From NCBI GenBank assembly GCA_003290165.1, contig QNQO01000590.1:124001-188000 (forward strand): a DNA stretch of 64,000 bases. Reading direction: 5' to 3'. The translations under genes were made by a program, and so were the position numbers. Below, piece after piece: positions 1 to 10,194 of this stretch; the first letter of the stretch is position 1, and each line of letters starts with the position of its first letter. Below the pieces are notes generated by a model. That model did no database searches. It was not told where the DNA came from and was given only the letters and a program-made list of their open reading frames with translations. The DNA is from Berberis thunbergii. Lineage: Eukaryota; Streptophyta; Magnoliopsida; Ranunculales; Berberidaceae.

Positions 1-502
1 TTTCAATCCATAAATTTGACTGCAAGTGCAATATATAGGGAACCTCAGGAATGATTTGGAGAATCTTCATCCTTTTCACTGATCTTTACCCCCCTAGCCT
101 GTTCAAAAAATAGATGTGATCTTACATGTTACCATCCAATCATAATCAAAACTATTTAAATACAAAGTCAGAATTTCCAAATTAGAAACTCAATTAAGCC
201 AGATAAGGAAAGCTGGGCAAACCGGGATCAATGAAAATGAGTTGGAGGATGATAATGAAAGAGATATGATAAACTAGGACCTGAGGGAAGCACAACCGCA
301 ATCTCCAAGAACCCCAAACAACTTCCACTTGGTTGCTACCTCATCATCTTTCGATGAATATATTCCACCTGGAAGGTGTAAGTGCTCCCATCACCTTGTC
401 TAAGATTAAAAAACTTTGAAAATGATAAAAGATTATGAGAAGGGGTATGAAGTTTTTTTTTTTTTTTGGAAAGTGAGCTGGGGTTTTTAGGGTCCCCAAA
501 CT

Positions 503-907
503 TTATATTAATAAAAAACGTTGATGATAAAGTTTACAATCGCTCATACGTTTACTCGTTTCATCATCTACAAAACAATAAAATTGCTTCAAAGCTTCAA
601 CAAAGAACCTAATTAGTTCTGGCTTCACCGTCTCCAGGTTAGGGAGTAACCTTGCAGAGTGTTCTGCTACTAAAGTGGTTGCATGATAGACATGCCATAG
701 CTTTTCTTCCTCGTAATTACCAATCAATCCTTTAAGCACTCCCATGACCTGATTTACACCTAATGTGGGTCCCAGGATGTATGAGAAGTCGTCGTAAGGA
801 ATCGAAATACAATGAATCATGATATAGAAACCATTGAATGCTAGTACTAATCTAGCATCCCTACAAGGTTCTAATAAACATTGGCATTCTACCTGTATTA
901 GCATCAT
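503..907 (-). CDS. 134-codon downstream ORF of LINE derivative, copy 1
   Basis: An open frame starts with ATG at 907-905, overlapping the ORF1 stop (TGA at 909-907) in a TGATG arrangement like the stop/start coupling of some non-LTR retrotransposons. The protein has no domain I recognise. It contains the stretches ARLVLAFNGFYIMIHC and YHATTLVAEHSARLLPNLE, and is rich in hydrophobic residues. Related frames lie at 5044-5448 (intact), 55140-55628 (broken) and 60485-60727 (partial). By eye, differences among copies fall at both silent and replacement sites, so purifying selection is not shown. It may be a real product or an open stretch of 3' UTR. Confidence 0.4.
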   Translation of the reverse strand: MMLIQVECQCLLEPCRDARLVLAFNGFYIMIHCISIPYDDFSYILGPTLGVNQVMGVLKGLIGNYEEEKLWHVYHATTLVAEHSARLLPNLETVKPELIRFFVEALKQFYCFVDDETSKRMSDCKLYHQRFLLI

Positions 908-2042
908 CAGTTACCTGAATTTAGGATTTGTATTCTTACTTCGAAAAACCTTCGAGGAACATATTCCGTGGGAGACTGTATTATGGTAACCTCATGTTCT
1001 TCTTCGGTAGTGTTTTGCCCCACCTTTGCTGCTTTCGCTTCAAGTATGCTTTTAACTTCGGTGACCAATGCATCCCTGCATTTTCTTGCAATTTCTGAAT
1101 ACAAAACATTAATGACTTGGGGTGTTAGCCAATCTATGGGCGCTGTTGGATCTTCCCCCTGTCTTCCATCAATTATCTCTCGTCCTACTTCAGGAAGTGT
1201 AGAAGCTGATTTTGAGGTTGCATCAACCTCTTCACTGCATTTTTCCTCACTTTCTTTTATTGCGTCTTAGCCCTTGTTCTCGGTTATCTTTGGGATAGCT
1301 ATCCCTGGTTCCACGCGCTACCAGATGATTTGTGATGGGAGAAGCAGAGCGTATCTGATCACTGTTGAGCAATTCATGCTCACCATTTTGACACCCCGAC
1401 TCCAGTTGTTGACACCTCAATGCAGGTTGAAAATATTGTGCCCCAAACTGTGTCCCAGAGACCGTAAGGATCAGCTCATCATCTGCCTGGGGGGGGGGGG
1501 GGTCGAGGTCCCTTTATCTGTAATATCTTAATTTAGATGGTTTCAATACTTGTATTCACATCTTCAAACTCAGGACTTGTCGTCCCTGGGCTGCCTAGAT
1601 CATCATGATTAGTTGGGTCTCCTTGCTTCGCCTTTTCAATCTCACTAGCTGTGTATCCTACCTCTTGAAGGCCTTCCTCTGTTGTTTCTTGTACGAATAT
1701 GTCACTGGCGGTCGCCTTTTCTTTACTAGTCGAAAAATTCTTTGTTTGATTACTCTCATCTTCAACATTATCCCCCGTAAGCATCTCAAACTTGTTCGAC
1801 AACAATAAATTCACCAGCTCTTTGGCCACTGGTTTCTCCGCACCTACTCCCTCCTTGATTCCCTCCCCCATATTATTTTTTGCACCACTCGTGTCAACCT
1901 CTGATTTTGTAACTTTATTTTTATGAGCCACTGGAACATATTGTTTTTTGACAACTTTAATTTCCACATTTTGTTTTTCATTCTTTTCTTCATTTACCAC
2001 ATGAGATGTTTTCAGATTGACCTTGAGACCTAACGTTTTCAA
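907..2042 (-). pseudogene. LINE ORF1 C-terminal part, copy 1
   Basis: Two minus-strand frames (2042-1533 and 1104-907) are homologous to the region after the zinc knuckle in copy 2. The first is acidic and low complexity, with VAKELVNLLLSNKFEML. The second carries EIARKCRDALVTEVKS and ends in ILNSGN at the TGA. The DUF4283 and CCHC parts are absent because the block is truncated at 2042. A stop and frame change between 1533 and 1104, next to a poly-G tract, separate the two pieces. Confidence 0.7.
1490..1502. repeat. Poly-G tract, 13 nt
   Basis: Thirteen consecutive G on the plus strand inside LINE ORF1 copy 1. The equivalent site in copy 2 (6032-6050) has nineteen G, so the tract has changed length since the block duplicated, or is poorly resolved in the assembly. 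Confidence 0.95.
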
Positions 2043-2405
2043 GAAATTTCTTTGCTTCTATTTTCACCATGTTTTTGTTCTTCACTAGCTTTCTTCTTCT
2101 ACATTGGGAAGGTAACTAAAGTCCTTTTCACAAGTCATTTTTACGCCAAATTTTTTTTCAATTGCGTGTTGCTTGACTAGTTGGTGCATGTTTTGTTGCA
2201 GCTTTATGTCTCATTTCTTACACTTGGCTTCCACTTTATTTCCCAATAAAGAGAAGGATATGAACCTTGTTTCATCATTCTCAATGGTATATCTTATAGA
2301 ATTTGAGATAGTATAGTGTTTATTTTCTTCAAAAATAAAAATAAAAATTCCTAGTTAGATTGCAAACTAAGATTTTCCCTTGAAATTAAAAGTCAATGTC
2401 CATAG
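2043..2405. other. Intergenic, no gene seen
   Basis: AT-rich DNA following the truncated end of the LINE copy. No supported frame, RNA or terminal repeat was found. Confidence 0.6.
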
Positions 2406-2943
2406 TATGGCCGGGCAAATCCGGGTAATCGGTTCAAAATGTAAAAATCGAAAATTGGTTCGAAAATTTTAAGTTCGTGTTTATGAGATTCGAAACCGGA
2501 CAAAGTTGATCGAGGTCTCGGTTAACCGAATTTCGGGCCGGTCTTGGTCGTAAGAGCAACATTCAAATTGAAAATTTTTTAAAATCCAAATTTCAGCCCA
2601 AAGTTCAGTCAAAATTGAAATTTATAAAGCTCAAATTTCAGAAAAACAGAGTCACAAATTTATAAAGTTCAGTCCAAATTTATAAAATTCAGCCCAAATT
2701 GAATTTTATGTGTGCCTATAGTATTGCATGATACATTGATGTTAGGGTTTTTTACTTTTAACTATTTAACTTGGGCCGGGCCGATTACCCGACGGATTTC
2801 AGAAAGGGAAACCGAGGCCCGGACCAGAAACTTCGGGTCGGGCCGGGCTTTTACAACTGAAACTTTTATTATTAATTAAAACCGATTCGATTGGTCCGGT
2901 TGTCGGTTCGATCCGGATTTTCTGTCCAAAATGCCCGCCCCTA
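2406..2943. mobile_element. hAT-like non-autonomous element (538 bp)
   Basis: The left end reads TATGGCCGGGCA and the right end, reversed, TAGGGGCGGGCA, giving imperfect terminal inverted repeats. Flanks are GTCCATAG (2398-2405) and ATCCATAG (2944-2951), an 8-bp target duplication with one mismatch, the length expected for hAT elements. Subterminal DNA is rich in GGGCC/CCGG motifs. No transposase frame is present. Confidence 0.75.
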
Positions 2944-3057
2944 ATCCATAGTCCGACATTAAAAATACTTTGATACAAACATAAAAATACAAGTTGATGA
3001 ACTCTTGATTCTATTGTTGTTCATCGTTATTCAATACTCAGCTCTGGCTATGGGAGT

Positions 3058-3141
3058 TCAAATTTATAGGTTTTGCTTGGATGGCAGTTAAAATTCTTGC
3101 CACCCCCATGTCCATATTTGGTACAATAATCTGGATAATCA
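3058..3141 (-). pseudogene. BMT5-like methyltransferase exon relic
   Basis: The minus strand encodes about 28 residues matching the C-terminal exon of the BMT5-like gene at 61-64 kb: DYPDYCTKYGHGGG followed by HPSKTYKF, compared with DYPGYNTKYGFGGDENF and IPSKTYKF there. No other exon is nearby, so this is an isolated, non-functional fragment. Confidence 0.75.
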
Positions 3142-3433
3142 GTCAATCTGTCCATATGTGGCAAGTCGAAATAGAGTAATCTTAATTTTGACATCAGACC
3201 TAAGAAAAACTATAGTGGCTTTGCTGTGACATTTTTTCATAAAATTTTTGAGGTGGAAATGACCTGGTAGCGAAATATTTTATCGATACCCAACAATGGG
3301 CTAGCCTTCATGTGTTTACTGGAGGCAACCTTACTCGAGTGTTGCCTAGGATTAAGTTTAGCTTAATCAAGGTTTACAATCATCAATGAAGTTTCTTTCA
3401 ATTTTTAGTCTAGGTCTACACAAACCTTCCACA
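3142..3433. other. Intergenic, no gene seen
   Basis: No frame, repeat or RNA signal that I can support. Confidence 0.5.
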
Positions 3434-3452
3434 ATATATATATATATATATA
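3434..3452. repeat. AT dinucleotide microsatellite
   Basis: An uninterrupted run of alternating A and T of about 19 nt, directly left of the 26-bp minisatellite. Confidence 0.9.
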
Positions 3453-3474
3453 ATGCAAGGAAGACGTGCTCTTC

Positions 3475-3975
3475 TACTACTAGGGAACTTTCTATTGTCT
3501 CCTACAAGGAAACTTTCTATTATATCATATAGAGAAACTTCATATTGTCTTCTACAAGGAAACTTCATATTCCCTCGTATAAAGAAACTTCTTATTCTTT
3601 CATACAAAGAAACATTATATTCTCTCATGCAAGGAAACTTCATTTTCTCTTATACAAGGAAACTTAAGAACTTTCTATTGTATCATATAAAGAAACTTCA
3701 TATTGTCTTCTACAAGGAAACTTCATATTCCCTCGTATAAATAAACTTCTTATTCTTTCATACAAAGAAACATCATATTCTCTCATACAAGGAAACTTCC
3801 TTTTCTACAAGGAAACTTGGGAGGGAACTTTCTATTGTCTCTATTGTATCATATAAAGAAACTTCGTATTGTCTTCTATAAAGAAACTTCTTATTCTTTC
3901 ATACAAGGAAACGTCCTATTTTCTCATACAAGGAAACTTTCTATTCTCTTATACAAGAAAACTTCCTATTATATT
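3475..3975. repeat. 26-bp minisatellite with higher-order repeat
   Basis: A core of the form ACAAGGAAACTT followed by a pyrimidine-rich half (TATTCTCTCAT-like) recurs about every 26 bp across 500 bp. Several units form a longer block that recurs about 170 bp later (compare about 3500-3660 with about 3670-3830). Because the unit is not a multiple of three and few units carry stops, overlapping repetitive frames appear on both strands. I treat these as by-products, not genes. Confidence 0.85.
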
Positions 3976-4538
3976 CAGACTTCACAAATTTCAACAATTT
4001 TCCACTTGAATACTGAATCAAAACAGTAAACCAATTTGCATCTGTTGCGCTCATCTTGGTCTTCTTAAGCTGAAATACTGAGTTTAACCATAACTGTGTA
4101 CCATTTTCATTATAGTTGTTTTACTAGTAGATACAAAGTTTAACCATGTATTTACACTATGTTTCACGAAATAATTACCATGCTTCAAACCTTGTACGGT
4201 GAATACTCAAAACTCTTGTTTCCTTTTTCACTCCTTTTATTAAGAGTCGTTACGAATTTAGAACTTGTGAAATAAGGCTATAGTTGTATATTTACAGCAA
4301 TATAACAAAGAATCATGATCGATTACATTGCAAATGTTACAATTTGCAAATGCCAAAACAAATATTGAAAATTTAAGCCCTTTTCAGAAAATAAGGTTGA
4401 CTAAATCATTTTTTTTATAATAACTAAATTATATTTAAATATTAAGGGTCGCAGAGTAAAGATAAATATGTTGAAGAATGCCCTGTTATAGTTGTGCAAG
4501 TCATAAATATTTTGCATTTATTCTCATAATGGTGCAAC
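3976..4538. other. Intergenic, no gene seen
   Basis: AT-rich spacer between the minisatellite and the right copy of the segmental duplication. Nothing supported was found. Confidence 0.6.
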
Positions 4539-5043
4539 TTTCAATCCATAAATTTGACTGCAAGTGCAATATATAGGGAACCTCAGGAATGATTTGGAGA
4601 ATCTTCATCCTTTTCACTGATCTTTACCCTCCTAGCCTGTTCAAAAAATAGATGTGATCTTACATGTTACCATCCAATTATAATCAAAACTATTTAAATA
4701 CAAAGTCAGAATTTCCAAATTAGAAACTCAATTAAGCCAGATAAGGAAAGCTGGGAAAACCGGGATCAATGAAAATGAGTTGGAGGATGATAATGAAAGA
4801 GATATGATAAACTAGGACCTGAGGGAAGCACAACCGCAGTCTCCAAGAACCCCAAACAACTTCCACCTGGTTGCTACCTCATCATCTTTCGATGAATATA
4901 TTCCACCTGGAAGGTGTAAGTGCTCCCATCACATTGTCTAAGATTAAAAAACTTTGAAAATGATAAAAGATTATGAGAAGGGGTATGAAGTTTTTTTTTG
5001 TTTTTTTTGGAAAGTGAGCTGGGGTTTTTAGGGTCTCCAAACT

Positions 5044-5448
5044 TTATATTAATAAAAAACGTTGATGATAAAGTTTACAATCGCTCATACGTTCACTCGT
5101 TTCATCATCTACAAAACAATAAACTTGCTTCAAAGCTTCAACAAAGAACCTAATTAGTTCTAGCTTCACCGTCTCCAGGTTAGGGAGTAACCTTGCAGAG
5201 TGTTCTGCTACTAAAGTGGTTGCATGATAGACATGCCATAGCTTTTCTTCCTCGTAATTACCAATCAATCCTTTAAGCACTCCCATGACCTGATTTATAC
5301 CTAATGTGGGTCCCAGGATGTATGAGAAGTCGTCGTAAAGAATCGAAACACAATGAATCATGATATAGAAACCCTTGAATGCTAGCACTAATCTAGCATC
5401 CCTACAAAGTTCTAATAAGCATTTGCGTTCTACCTGTATTATCAACAT
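5044..5448 (-). CDS. 134-codon downstream ORF of LINE derivative, copy 2
   Basis: Near-identical to the frame at 503-907 and equally open, starting at the TGATG overlap with ORF1 (ATG at 5448-5446). No known domain. Both copies being open may only reflect their recent block duplication. The more distant relatives at 55.2 kb and 60.5 kb keep long parts of the same frame. Confidence 0.4.
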   Translation of the reverse strand: MLIIQVERKCLLELCRDARLVLAFKGFYIMIHCVSILYDDFSYILGPTLGINQVMGVLKGLIGNYEEEKLWHVYHATTLVAEHSARLLPNLETVKLELIRFFVEALKQVYCFVDDETSERMSDCKLYHQRFLLI

Positions 5449-7194
5449 CAGTTACCTGAATTTAGGATTTGTATTCTTACTTCGAAAAACCTTCGAGGAA
5501 CATATTCCGTGGGAGACTGTATTATGGTAACCTCATGTTCTTCTTCGATAGTGTTTTGCCCCACCTTTGCTGCTTTCGCTTCAAGTATGCTTTTAACTTC
5601 GGTGACCAATGCATCTCTGCCTATTCTTGCAATTTCTGAATAAAAAACATTGATGACTTGGGGTGTTAGCCAATCCATGGGCGCTGTTGGATCTTCCCCC
5701 TGTCTTCCATCAGTTATCTCTCGTCCTACTTCAGGAAGTGTAGAAGCTGATTTTGAGGTTGCATCAACCTCTTCACTGCATCTTTCCTCACTTTCTTTTA
5801 TTGCGTCTTAGCCCTTGTTCTCGGTTATCTTTGGGATAGCTATCCCTGGTTCCACGCCTATTAGATGATTTGTGATGGGAGAAGCAGAGCGTATCTGATC
5901 ACTGTTGAGCAATTCATACTCACCATTTTGACACCCTGACTCCGGTTGTTGACACCCCAATGCAGGTTGAAAATATTGTGCCCCAAACTGTGTCCCAGGG
6001 ACCGTAAGGATCAGCTCATCATCTGCCTGGAGGGGGGGGGGGGGGGGGGGCTCGAGGTCCCTCTATCTGTAATATCTTAATTTAGCTGGTTTCAATACTT
6101 GTATTCATATCTTCAAACTCAGGACTTGTCGTCCCCGAGCTGCCTAGATCATCATGATTAGTTGGGTCTCCATGCTTCACCTTTTCAATCTCACTAGCTG
6201 TGTATCCTGCCTCTTGAAGGCCTTCCTCTGTTGTTTCTTGTACGAATATGTCACTGGCGGTAGCCTTTTCTTTACTAGTCGAAAAATTCTTTGTTTGATT
6301 ACTCTCATCTTCAACATTATCCCCCGTAAGCATCTCAAACTTGTTCGACAACAATAAATTCACCAGCTCTTTGGCCACTGGTTTCTCCACACCTACTCCC
6401 TACTTGATTCCCTCCCCCATATTATTTTTTGCACCACTCGTGTCAACCTCTGATTTTGTAACTTTATTTTTATGAGCCACTTGAACATATTGCTGTTTGA
6501 CAACTTTAGTTTCCACCTTTTGTTTTTCATTCTTCTCTTCATTTACCACATGAGATGTTTTCACATTGCCCTTGAGACCTAATGTTTTCCTACAAAATTT
6601 CTCCTGATGCCCTAGCAAAGAACAATAATCACAATATTTGAACCCTGGGTATTCAATATTCTGCCAAAAGCCCCTATTGTTAGTCCTGTCTATCCAAATT
6701 ATATTAGGTAGTTTATCCGCCAAAGACATCTCCACACAAACACGGGCAGAACCCTGGCGTGATAAACATCGAGTATGATCATCCATGCGCAAAAAACCAC
6801 CAAAATAGTTCACAATTGCTTTCAAAAGAGGGGGATGAAATAAATGCAAAGGCAAGTTAGGCAACTCTACCCATAATGGAACCAATATCGGATCTGCTTT
6901 CAGACTGAAACCATCATGCCAGCGGAAAGCTTTGAATCGAACTCCACGAATCAAAAAAGAATATCTCGATATGACTTTCTTTGCTTCCGCCTCAAATTAA
7001 AGACGGACTAAAACGTGGCATTGATCAAGTAATCCTAACGAGAAATCTCCTAGGATTTTCCAGTTTCTGTGAATCGAATCCCAAATATCTTCCAAAGTTG
7101 GCCTGTAGCTAGATAACTTTAATACAATCACATGCATAGAAGATTTGATGTATTTAGCATATTCAATTCCAAGTATAAGGAGACGAAAGTTCAC
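5448..7194 (-). pseudogene. LINE ORF1 (DUF4283 and CCHC knuckle), broken
   Basis: Pieces at 7194-6997, 6954-6400, 6390-6082 and 5678-5448 together make an ORF1-type nucleic-acid-binding protein. The DUF4283 part includes LWVELPNLPLHLFHPPLLKA. The knuckle CDYCSLLGHQEKFC fits CX2CX4HX4C (zf-CCHC_4). Breaks include a frame interruption at about 6955-6996 and a TAG at about 6400 where copy 1 has GAG. The C-terminal piece ends in ILNSGN at the TGATG junction. Confidence 0.8.
6032..6050. repeat. Poly-G tract, 19 nt
   Basis: Nineteen G in a row on the plus strand, within the broken ORF1. The equivalent tract in copy 1 has thirteen. Confidence 0.95.
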
Positions 7195-7330
7195 TCACAG
7201 TAATTTAACATAGTCGAATCCTAAATTATACCATTTGGACGGATTAATCCATTACCATCTCAACATATGGAAACAAATTTTCGTAGAACATAACGAGGAA
7301 GAGCGTGAGAAAAACAAGCAGTTTTGACAC

Positions 7331-7340
7331 CTATATAATT
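7331..7340 (+). promoter_or_regulatory. Candidate TATA box of the GSTF gene
   Basis: CTATATAATT lies about 60-70 bp upstream of the GSTF start codon, a plausible TATA position for a short 5' UTR. The LINE derivative ends only about 140 bp further upstream, so the proximal promoter is very compact or includes transposon DNA. Confidence 0.5.
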
Positions 7341-7399
7341 AACTGAAATTTGACATCTTCATTAGAGTTTGAAAACGTAAAATCCTTGCTTAATCAACC

Positions 7400-8270
7400 A
7401 TGGTTATGAAGCTTTATGGTCATCCGATGATTACTTGCACTGCGCGCGTACGAGCATGCCTGCACGAGATAGGTGTAGAGTACGAGCTGGTGCCCTTAGA
7501 CTTCATCTCCGGCAAACAGAAACAACAACCTTACCTCTCTTTGAATGTGAGTTTCTCCGACCTTAATTCTCTGTGTATCCAATTTTTATTCATTTTGTTA
7601 TGAAGGTAATTTTGTGTTATAATTTTTTCGATGTCATGGCAGCCATTTGGTCAGGCACCAGCACTTGTTGATGAAGAGTTAACTCTTTTTGGTAAGCTCC
7701 TCTGATTTGATCAATCAAGATTGAAGAATTGGATTTCAAGTAGTGTTTGATATTAGAAAACTTTTGGCAATGCCGATAAATTGATCACTCAGTCAGATGC
7801 TTTATTTTGTACCAGAATCTAGAGCCATAACGCGATATCTAGCTCACAAGTATAAAGACGACAATGGCACCAATCTTCTACGACTAAACAATTTAACAGA
7901 GCATGCAATCGTCAATACATGGATGGAGGTTGAAGCACACCACTACAATGGTCCGATATCATTAATTATTCGACAGATCATTTTCAATTCATTTTGTGGG
8001 CGAGCACCTGATGAAACTGTGATCATGATTTCAATAAAGGAGCTAGAAAAAGTACTTGACATTTACGAAGATAGATTGACAACTAGTAAATATTTGGCAG
8101 GGGACTATTTCACCATGGCTGATTTGCACCACATTCCCTACACATTTTTGTTCATGAAAACTCCTCATTCTACTCTCGTAACCTCTCGCCCACATGTGAA
8201 TGCTTGGTGGAATGATATTTCGTCGAGGCATGCCATGCTCAAAGTTTTGGAAGGCTTGGAGTACATATAA
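7400..8270 (+). CDS. GSTF: Phi-class glutathione S-transferase, catalytic Ser replaced
   Basis: Three exons with GT-AG borders: 7400-7546, 7643-7691 and 7816-8270, coding 216 residues, the usual GSTF length and intron layout. The N-terminal thioredoxin fold has KLYGHPM, then PFGQAPAL and ESRAITRYLAHKY, which form the glutathione site. The C-terminal helical domain has WMEVEAHHYNGP and GDYFTMADLHHIPYTF. The conserved phi-class Ser in the GVPMSTAT-type motif is Ile here (GHPMITCT; codon ATT), with Thr next to it. Some plant GSTFs that lack this Ser, such as the anthocyanin-related Arabidopsis GSTF12, act as binding proteins, so classical conjugation may be weak or absent; that is inference. No frame damage is seen. 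A related relic lies at about 10.2 kb. Confidence 0.92.
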
Positions 8271-8618
8271 TTAACACCTATGGTAAAATCAAGTTGGAAA
8301 TTTCGAAGGTTTTTTTTTTCCTATAAATAAAGTGCCTTCGAAGAGATAAAGTCAGTTGAACTTGATGTAACACTAGAAGTCCTCTGTGAATAAGCAGAAA
8401 GTGAAATAAAATGGAAATGGTTTATACTTTATTTATATCTATATTCATCTAGAAAATCTGATTTTCATTCAATCTTGTCATTATTTATTTTCCTCTACAA
8501 GTTGTATTTCTAGTTAACAATAACAAAACTGGACAATTAGATGCAATCCTTTTTTTAGGAGGATATATCGTTGTCTGCATTATGAGCTATAAATCGATAT
8601 GATCTCTGTACTTAGTTG
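8271..8618. other. GSTF 3' flank
   Basis: AT-rich DNA with a plausible 3' UTR: AATAAA-like signals at about 8325 and 8404. No further gene was seen. Confidence 0.5.
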
Positions 8619-9620
8619 CAATGGCGGATTCAGGATTTTAGTCGTACGAGAAGGGGGACGAAATGATAAATAATTATTAGGTGATAATAGTAATTATCAA
8701 GGATGGAACAAAAATAAAATTTTCTACCCGAGCTTGTAACTAATAAAGAAAATACAACTATCAAAAGTACATTGCATATACCAAATTGACTCCAGTGTAG
8801 TCCAATTTCAAAGCAAAATAAGATCACAATATCAATAACCTTAATAAGGGCAAATGAGCTTAATAACAAGAGTAAAATCACAAAATAATTAAGATAAGTA
8901 CCTAGTTGAAACTTAAAAAATATGAAATTTGCGAACATAATAAGATCCTACTATAATTTCATAGGAAATAAAAATGCTAGGAAACCAGGTTTTTACAACC
9001 AGAGTGACGCGACGTGATCTTGAAAAAATGATGAAATTCTCAAAGTGTTTATGTGTATCTCGAGATTTTTCCTCTAATGATGCCACATCATCCTGATTTG
9101 CAGAACCCGATTCCCTAGCCTAAAAAAATTGTTTATATAAGCTTTAAATTTTGTATGAGTTGGCTAATGGTATATATTTTTATTGAATTATATAGTTATT
9201 ATTTTAGATATTAATTTCAAATAATGTTTTTGTTTGAGGTTTTATACCACTTGTGAACAAACAATTTTTTTTTTTTTTTATGTTTGCAATTACATATAAA
9301 ATTGCATTGAAAACAAAAAAAGTAGGAGACGAATCACAATGATAGATAGTAATTGTCAACACCATTACATGCTCCAAGAGGACCGAAAATAAGTTTTTAT
9401 TAAATTAATTAAGCAAATTTTTAATGTTTGCAATTACTAATAAAATTAGGTGATCTCTAAGAGTATTGAACTTGAGTCGCTTACTAAAAGTACTAAACTT
9501 CCAACCACTACCCAACAAAGATATATTTAAATAGTTGAATAAACAATTATCATATGATATTATATATTATATAATTAATTTTTTATAAGACAAAATATTT
9601 ACTAAAAATATTTTAAAAGT
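8619..9620 (-). mobile_element. MULE-like non-autonomous element, left copy
   Basis: This stretch, reversed, aligns with 20554-21469 along almost its whole length (for example the TAATTGCAAACATT-type segments and the terminal ATGGCGGAT). It begins with ATGGCGGAT at 8621, but its other end has decayed and no target duplication was found. A MITE at 8977-9118 interrupts it, and the other copy has no insert there. No coding capacity. Confidence 0.7.
8977..9118. mobile_element. MITE family A, copy 1 (142 bp)
   Basis: Imperfect inverted ends (CTAGGAAACCAGGTTTTTAC at left; CAGAACCCGATTCCCTAG at right). It shares the internal GTGTTTATGTGTATCTCGAG and GATGCCACATCATCCTG segments with the copy at 9934-10102. 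Its absence from the MULE-like relative at 20.5-21.5 kb marks it as an insertion. Confidence 0.75.
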
Positions 9621-9933
9621 TGAGGAGGTGCATGGATTGGGATATGAACAAGTATTGAGATAAACACTATTTATTTTTCACAGATTATTGAACTCTTATT
9701 GTTTAAAGTTGAAAACTAAAAAGCTGAATTATATTTAGTTTAGCTAGAGCCAGCAATTCAGACCGTTCTAAATTGAACAACTTTGAAATAAAAACTCAGG
9801 ACTATGATCCAGTTAAGAACTAAAGACTAAAAACAACAAAACAGGTTTTGTGTGCTTCTACATCTGAAAACAAACATGGCCTCAAACAGGCTATTAGACA
9901 TGTTAGATGATTAACATGTTGATTTTGAAAATG
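9621..9933. other. Intergenic, no gene seen
   Basis: AT-rich DNA with no supported feature. Confidence 0.5.
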
Positions 9934-10102
9934 TTAGGGAATCATGTTTTTGCAATCAGGTTTTGTAACCATGGTAACGTGGCGTGATCTTGAAAAATGC
10001 CCTCCAAAGTGTTTATGTGTATCTCGAGGTTGTAAAAAACCTCTTCTAGCGATGCCACATCATCCTGGTTATAAAACATGGTTGCAAAACCTGATTCCCT
10101 AA
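9934..10102. mobile_element. MITE family A, copy 2 (169 bp)
   Basis: Ends TTAGGGAATCA and TGATTCCCTAA are perfect inverted repeats over 11 bp. The interior matches the copy at 8977-9118. A third, diverged copy is at 29983-30107 and a small fragment at about 10680-10718. No frame. Confidence 0.8.
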
Positions 10103-10194
10103 CCTCACTTGATTTCGAAAATGATATGCAGAGTTAAGAGCTATAACATGATTCATTGCGCACTCCAGATTTGGCCGAGGAACCCCACTAGTTG

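Larger units (their letters stand above)
1..2042. repeat. Segmental duplication, left copy
   Basis: This block matches 4539-6590 almost base for base (offset about 4538), including non-transposon DNA at 1-452 and most of a LINE derivative on the minus strand. Similarity stops at about 2042, inside LINE ORF1, whereas the right copy continues toward the LINE 5' end. The left copy begins outside the window. Positions 1-452 contain no gene I can recognise. The right copy keeps more of the LINE, so the left copy is the one cut short. Confidence 0.9.
453..2042 (-). mobile_element. ORF2-less LINE derivative, copy 1 (5'-truncated)
   Basis: Read on the minus strand, this is an L1-type non-LTR element ending in a 15-nt poly(A) (T run at 453-467). 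Its 3' tail contains CTCACTTTCC just before the poly(A), a tail seen with small changes in five other places in the window. It holds the C-terminal half of ORF1 (2042 to 907) followed directly by a 134-codon frame (907 to 503). No endonuclease or reverse transcriptase sequence lies between ORF1 and the tail. The 5' part, including the CCHC knuckle, is missing. Confidence 0.8.
4539..6590. repeat. Segmental duplication, right copy
   Basis: Matches 1-2042 at an offset of about 4538, with scattered substitutions and a different poly-G length. Positions 4539-4990 are the non-transposon flank. The rest is the 3' part of the LINE derivative, whose 5' part continues to about 7195. Confidence 0.9.
4991..7195 (-). 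mobile_element. ORF2-less LINE derivative, copy 2 (longest of its subfamily)
   Basis: Minus-strand L1-like element with a poly(A) interrupted by one base (T runs at 4991-4999 and 5001-5008). From 5' to 3' it has a DUF4283-type region, a CCHC knuckle, an acidic C-terminal region, the TGATG junction at 5450-5446, a 134-codon frame, and the shared tail. No endonuclease or RT was found. Its ORF1 closely matches that of the EN-bearing LINE at 25-28 kb, which suggests the two belong to one lineage. No clear target duplication was found. Confidence 0.8.

Noticed and set aside
3475..3975. CRISPR-like array
   Set aside because: Unit and spacing are those of a eukaryotic minisatellite; no unique spacers, and the window is plant nuclear DNA.
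3416..4029. Repetitive proteins from the GGAAACTT region
   Set aside because: Frames on both strands arise from the minisatellite unit; no start context or homology.
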